From positions 1 to 41,728 of the forward strand of contig JACVCT010000005.1 of the NCBI GenBank assembly GCA_016741895.1: a stretch of 41,728 nt of DNA, in the 5' to 3' direction. Below are positions 39,871-41,728 of the stretch, piece by piece. Positions within the stretch are counted from its first letter, which is position 1, and every line of letters begins with the position of its first letter. A program made the translations under genes and the position numbers. A model generated the notes under the pieces. It had not been told where the DNA came from. It did no database searches and saw only the letters and a program-made list of their open reading frames with translations. The DNA comes from Gemmatimonadaceae bacterium (GTDB lineage: Bacteria > Gemmatimonadota > Gemmatimonadetes > Gemmatimonadales > Gemmatimonadaceae).

Positions 39871-41094
39871 ATGCTCGTCCCTGCCCCGCGTGTGGGTCGC
39901 TCCCCCACCTCGGACTTCACCGTGCTGCTCAGTCTCGTGGGCGGCCTGCTGCTCTGGCTGGTGCTGGCGTCGTACAGTCTTGGACGGGCGCAACAGAAAG
40001 CGGGACTTCGGCTGCAGCGCGAGGTGGCCCTGTATGTGGCGGCCACGGCCCGTCCCTCCGTCGAGGCCCGCGCGACACTGGACGCGCTGCAGCGCCTGCT
40101 CGACAGCACCGGCCTGGCGCTGATGCCTGGGGAAAGCGCAGGAGCGGCGACCCTGGATGCCAGCAGCGAGGCAGGCAGGCCGCTGGCGGAGATTGTCCCG
40201 GCCACCGGCACGCGGCAGGCCCTGGTGCGCCGGAGTGACACACCGGGACTGCCCATGGCCCCGGGCATGTCACAGGCGCTGCAGCTGTTCGTGAGTGTGG
40301 GACTCGCCCTCACCTGCGTGCTGGGCGCGTGGGTGCTGCTTCGCCTGCAGCGCGAACACCTGTCCACCACGCAACGCTCCAACTTTGTGCGCGTGGTGTC
40401 GCACGAGCTGCGCACACCGCTCGCGCAGATCCTGCTGTTTGCCGAAACCCTGCGTCTCGGGCGCACCCGCAACGACGCCGAACGGGACCTCGCCATCCGC
40501 GCCATCGATCAGGAGGCGCGCCGGCTCTCGCGGCTGGTGGAGAACGTGCTGCGTTTCACGCGCATCGAGCACGGCACGCACGCCCTCAGCCTCGAAGCGG
40601 TGGACGTTCAGCGTGTGGTGGCCCAGGTGGCCACGCAGTTCGCGCCGCTGGTATCCGATGTGCGCATCGAGACGCATCTCCCCGCTGCGTCGGTGCGCGC
40701 ACTCGCTGATGCCGACGCGTTGCGGCAGGTGCTGCTCAACCTGCTGGACAATGCCGTCAAGTATGGCCCGCCGTCACAGGTCGTTCGTGTGGCGCTGCGT
40801 GGCACCGGTTCCCAGGTCGAAATCAGTGTGGATGACGAAGGGCCGGGTGTTGCCGATGCCGACCGCGAACGGCTGTGGCATGCCTTCGAGCGCGGTCCGC
40901 AGCGCGCGGCCACCGAAGGCGCGCTGCGTCGGCCAGACGCGGGCACGGGACTTGGTCTCACCATCGTGCGCACCCTGGTGGAGGGCATGGACGGGCACGT
41001 GACGTGTACCGCGAGACCCGATGGGGCGCGTGGCGCGCGCTTTCTGGTGACGCTGCGCAGCGCCGAGGCGCTGCGCGTGGCAAGTGCCGCATGA
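39871..41094 (+). CDS. Two-component sensor histidine kinase
   Basis: 407 residues. ATG 39871 with GGAGA 5 nt upstream. Two membrane helices (about 15-40 and 133-155) border a small periplasmic segment of about 90 residues with no recognised fold. A short linker leads to the DHp domain, phospho-acceptor His178 in VVSHELRTPLAQILLFAETL, then the ATPase domain: N-box LLNLLDNAVKYGPP, G1 VDDEGPGV, F-box-like LWHAFERG and G2 GTGLGLTIVRTLVEG. Complete and of normal length. Its partner regulator starts 19 bp downstream. The signal it senses is unknown. Confidence 0.94.
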   Translation: MLVPAPRVGRSPTSDFTVLLSLVGGLLLWLVLASYSLGRAQQKAGLRLQREVALYVAATARPSVEARATLDALQRLLDSTGLALMPGESAGAATLDASSEAGRPLAEIVPATGTRQALVRRSDTPGLPMAPGMSQALQLFVSVGLALTCVLGAWVLLRLQREHLSTTQRSNFVRVVSHELRTPLAQILLFAETLRLGRTRNDAERDLAIRAIDQEARRLSRLVENVLRFTRIEHGTHALSLEAVDVQRVVAQVATQFAPLVSDVRIETHLPAASVRALADADALRQVLLNLLDNAVKYGPPSQVVRVALRGTGSQVEISVDDEGPGVADADRERLWHAFERGPQRAATEGALRRPDAGTGLGLTIVRTLVEGMDGHVTCTARPDGARGARFLVTLRSAEALRVASAA

Positions 41095-41113
41095 CGATGG
41101 CGAGCATCATGTC

Positions 41114-41728
41114 ATGAATGTGCCGCCCACGATTCTGCTGGTCGAAGACAACGCACTGCTGGCAGCCGGCGTGCGCAGCAACCTCGAGTTCGAGGGCTAT
41201 GAGGTGCTGGTGTGTGATACCGGGCGTGAAGGATTGCGCCTGGCCTACGAGACCTGCCCGGCGCTGATCATTCTCGACGTGCTGCTGCCCGACACCGACG
41301 GATTTCGTGTGCTGCGGGAGCTGCGCGATCATGGCATCAGTACGCCGGTGCTGATGCTCACGGCCCTCGGTGAGGAAGCCGACAAGGTGCGGGGGTTTCG
41401 CTTTGGTGCCGATGACTACGTCACCAAACCCTTCGGGCTGATGGAGCTGATGGCGCGTGTGGCGGCCCTGCTGCGTCGGGCGCAGGGCAATTCCGTGCCA
41501 CCCGCGCTGCCCGACACGGCAGGGGCCGGTGAGCCGAGTGCCTCCGTGCAGTTCGGCCCGATTGCGGTGGATGTGGCCACGCGCACCGTAACTCGCGACG
41601 GGACCGTGGTGCCGCTGCGTCCGCGCGAATTCGACTTGTTGTTGGCCCTGCTCCGCCGCGACGGGCGGCTCGTGTCGCGCGAAACCCTGTTGCGCGAAGT
41701 GTGGGGATACGGCGATCAGGTGCAGAGC
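41114..41728 (+). CDS. OmpR/PhoB-type response regulator, 3' truncated by the window
   Basis: 205 residues are visible before the right edge. Start ATG 41114, 19 bp after the kinase stop. Receiver domain: acidic pocket VEDN, phospho-acceptor Asp55 (LIILDVLLPDTDGF), Thr/Ser near MLTALGEE, Lys105 (DDYVTKPFG). A Pro/Ala-rich linker (about 125-140) leads to a winged-helix DNA-binding domain (FGPIAVDVATRTVTRDG, LRPREFDLLLALLRRDGRLVSRETLLREVWGY), which is cut just before the recognition helix and wing. A DNA-binding transcription regulator partnered with the adjacent kinase. No frameshift seen. Confidence 0.95.
   Translation, partial: MNVPPTILLVEDNALLAAGVRSNLEFEGYEVLVCDTGREGLRLAYETCPALIILDVLLPDTDGFRVLRELRDHGISTPVLMLTALGEEADKVRGFRFGADDYVTKPFGLMELMARVAALLRRAQGNSVPPALPDTAGAGEPSASVQFGPIAVDVATRTVTRDGTVVPLRPREFDLLLALLRRDGRLVSRETLLREVWGYGDQVQS

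Overview
The window looks like a stretch of chromosome from a high-GC Gram-negative bacterium, most likely a member of the Gemmatimonadota. Evidence: a SusC/SusD outer-membrane uptake pair in a GC-rich genome, many secreted proteins with signal peptides ending in a lipobox or ...AQA/AQQ, an LVIVD-repeat protein, an M14 peptidase of the large secreted type, and a stand-alone carboxypeptidase-regulatory/plug protein. The phylum is an inference; no rRNA or tRNA gene is present to confirm it. GC content and codon use look even throughout, and I see no insertion sequence, prophage or CRISPR array.

Layout. (1) 1-5370: the tail of an M1-type aminopeptidase, then a susC-susD operon closed by a strong hairpin terminator and followed by palindromic repeats. 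(2) 5370-9498, minus strand: a receptor-plug-like protein, a Cu/Zn-SOD-fold protein, a small membrane protein, a bifunctional chorismate mutase/prephenate dehydrogenase (tyrA), and a secreted YVTN beta-propeller. (3) 9600-11636, plus strand: a secreted BIG2/LVIVD protein divergent from the YVTN gene, ending in a roughly 144-bp imperfect palindrome. (4) 11789-24005, minus strand: the long co-directional run alr-deoB-cdd-lipoprotein-beta-barrel-miaB-comEC-fbp, several members overlapping by 4-8 bp, then a terminator and the methylmalonyl-CoA mutase large subunit. (5) 24063-24893: mazG on the plus strand, ending in a second copy of the palindromic repeat. (6) 24997-36385, minus strand: ftsZ-M23 peptidase (overlapping by 4 bp), a vWA membrane protein, ftsY-recG, a hybrid histidine kinase and asnS. 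(7) 36765-39629: a secreted M14 peptidase. (8) 39871-41728: a sensor kinase/response regulator pair, the second cut by the window end.

Most genes are core functions: cell division and envelope (ftsZ, M23, alr), protein targeting (ftsY), DNA repair and uptake (recG, comEC), translation (asnS, miaB), nucleotide salvage and clean-up (cdd, deoB, mazG), gluconeogenesis (fbp), tyrosine synthesis (tyrA) and propionyl-CoA metabolism (mcmA). Interleaved with them are poorly described secreted or outer-membrane proteins. The most unusual features are the palindromic repeats found at all three convergent gene junctions (two sharing an identical 20-nt core), the lipoprotein/beta-barrel pair tightly coupled to cdd-deoB, a barrel-less TonB-receptor-like protein, an SOD-fold protein lacking most metal ligands, and the TTG-start M23 endopeptidase gene coupled to ftsZ.
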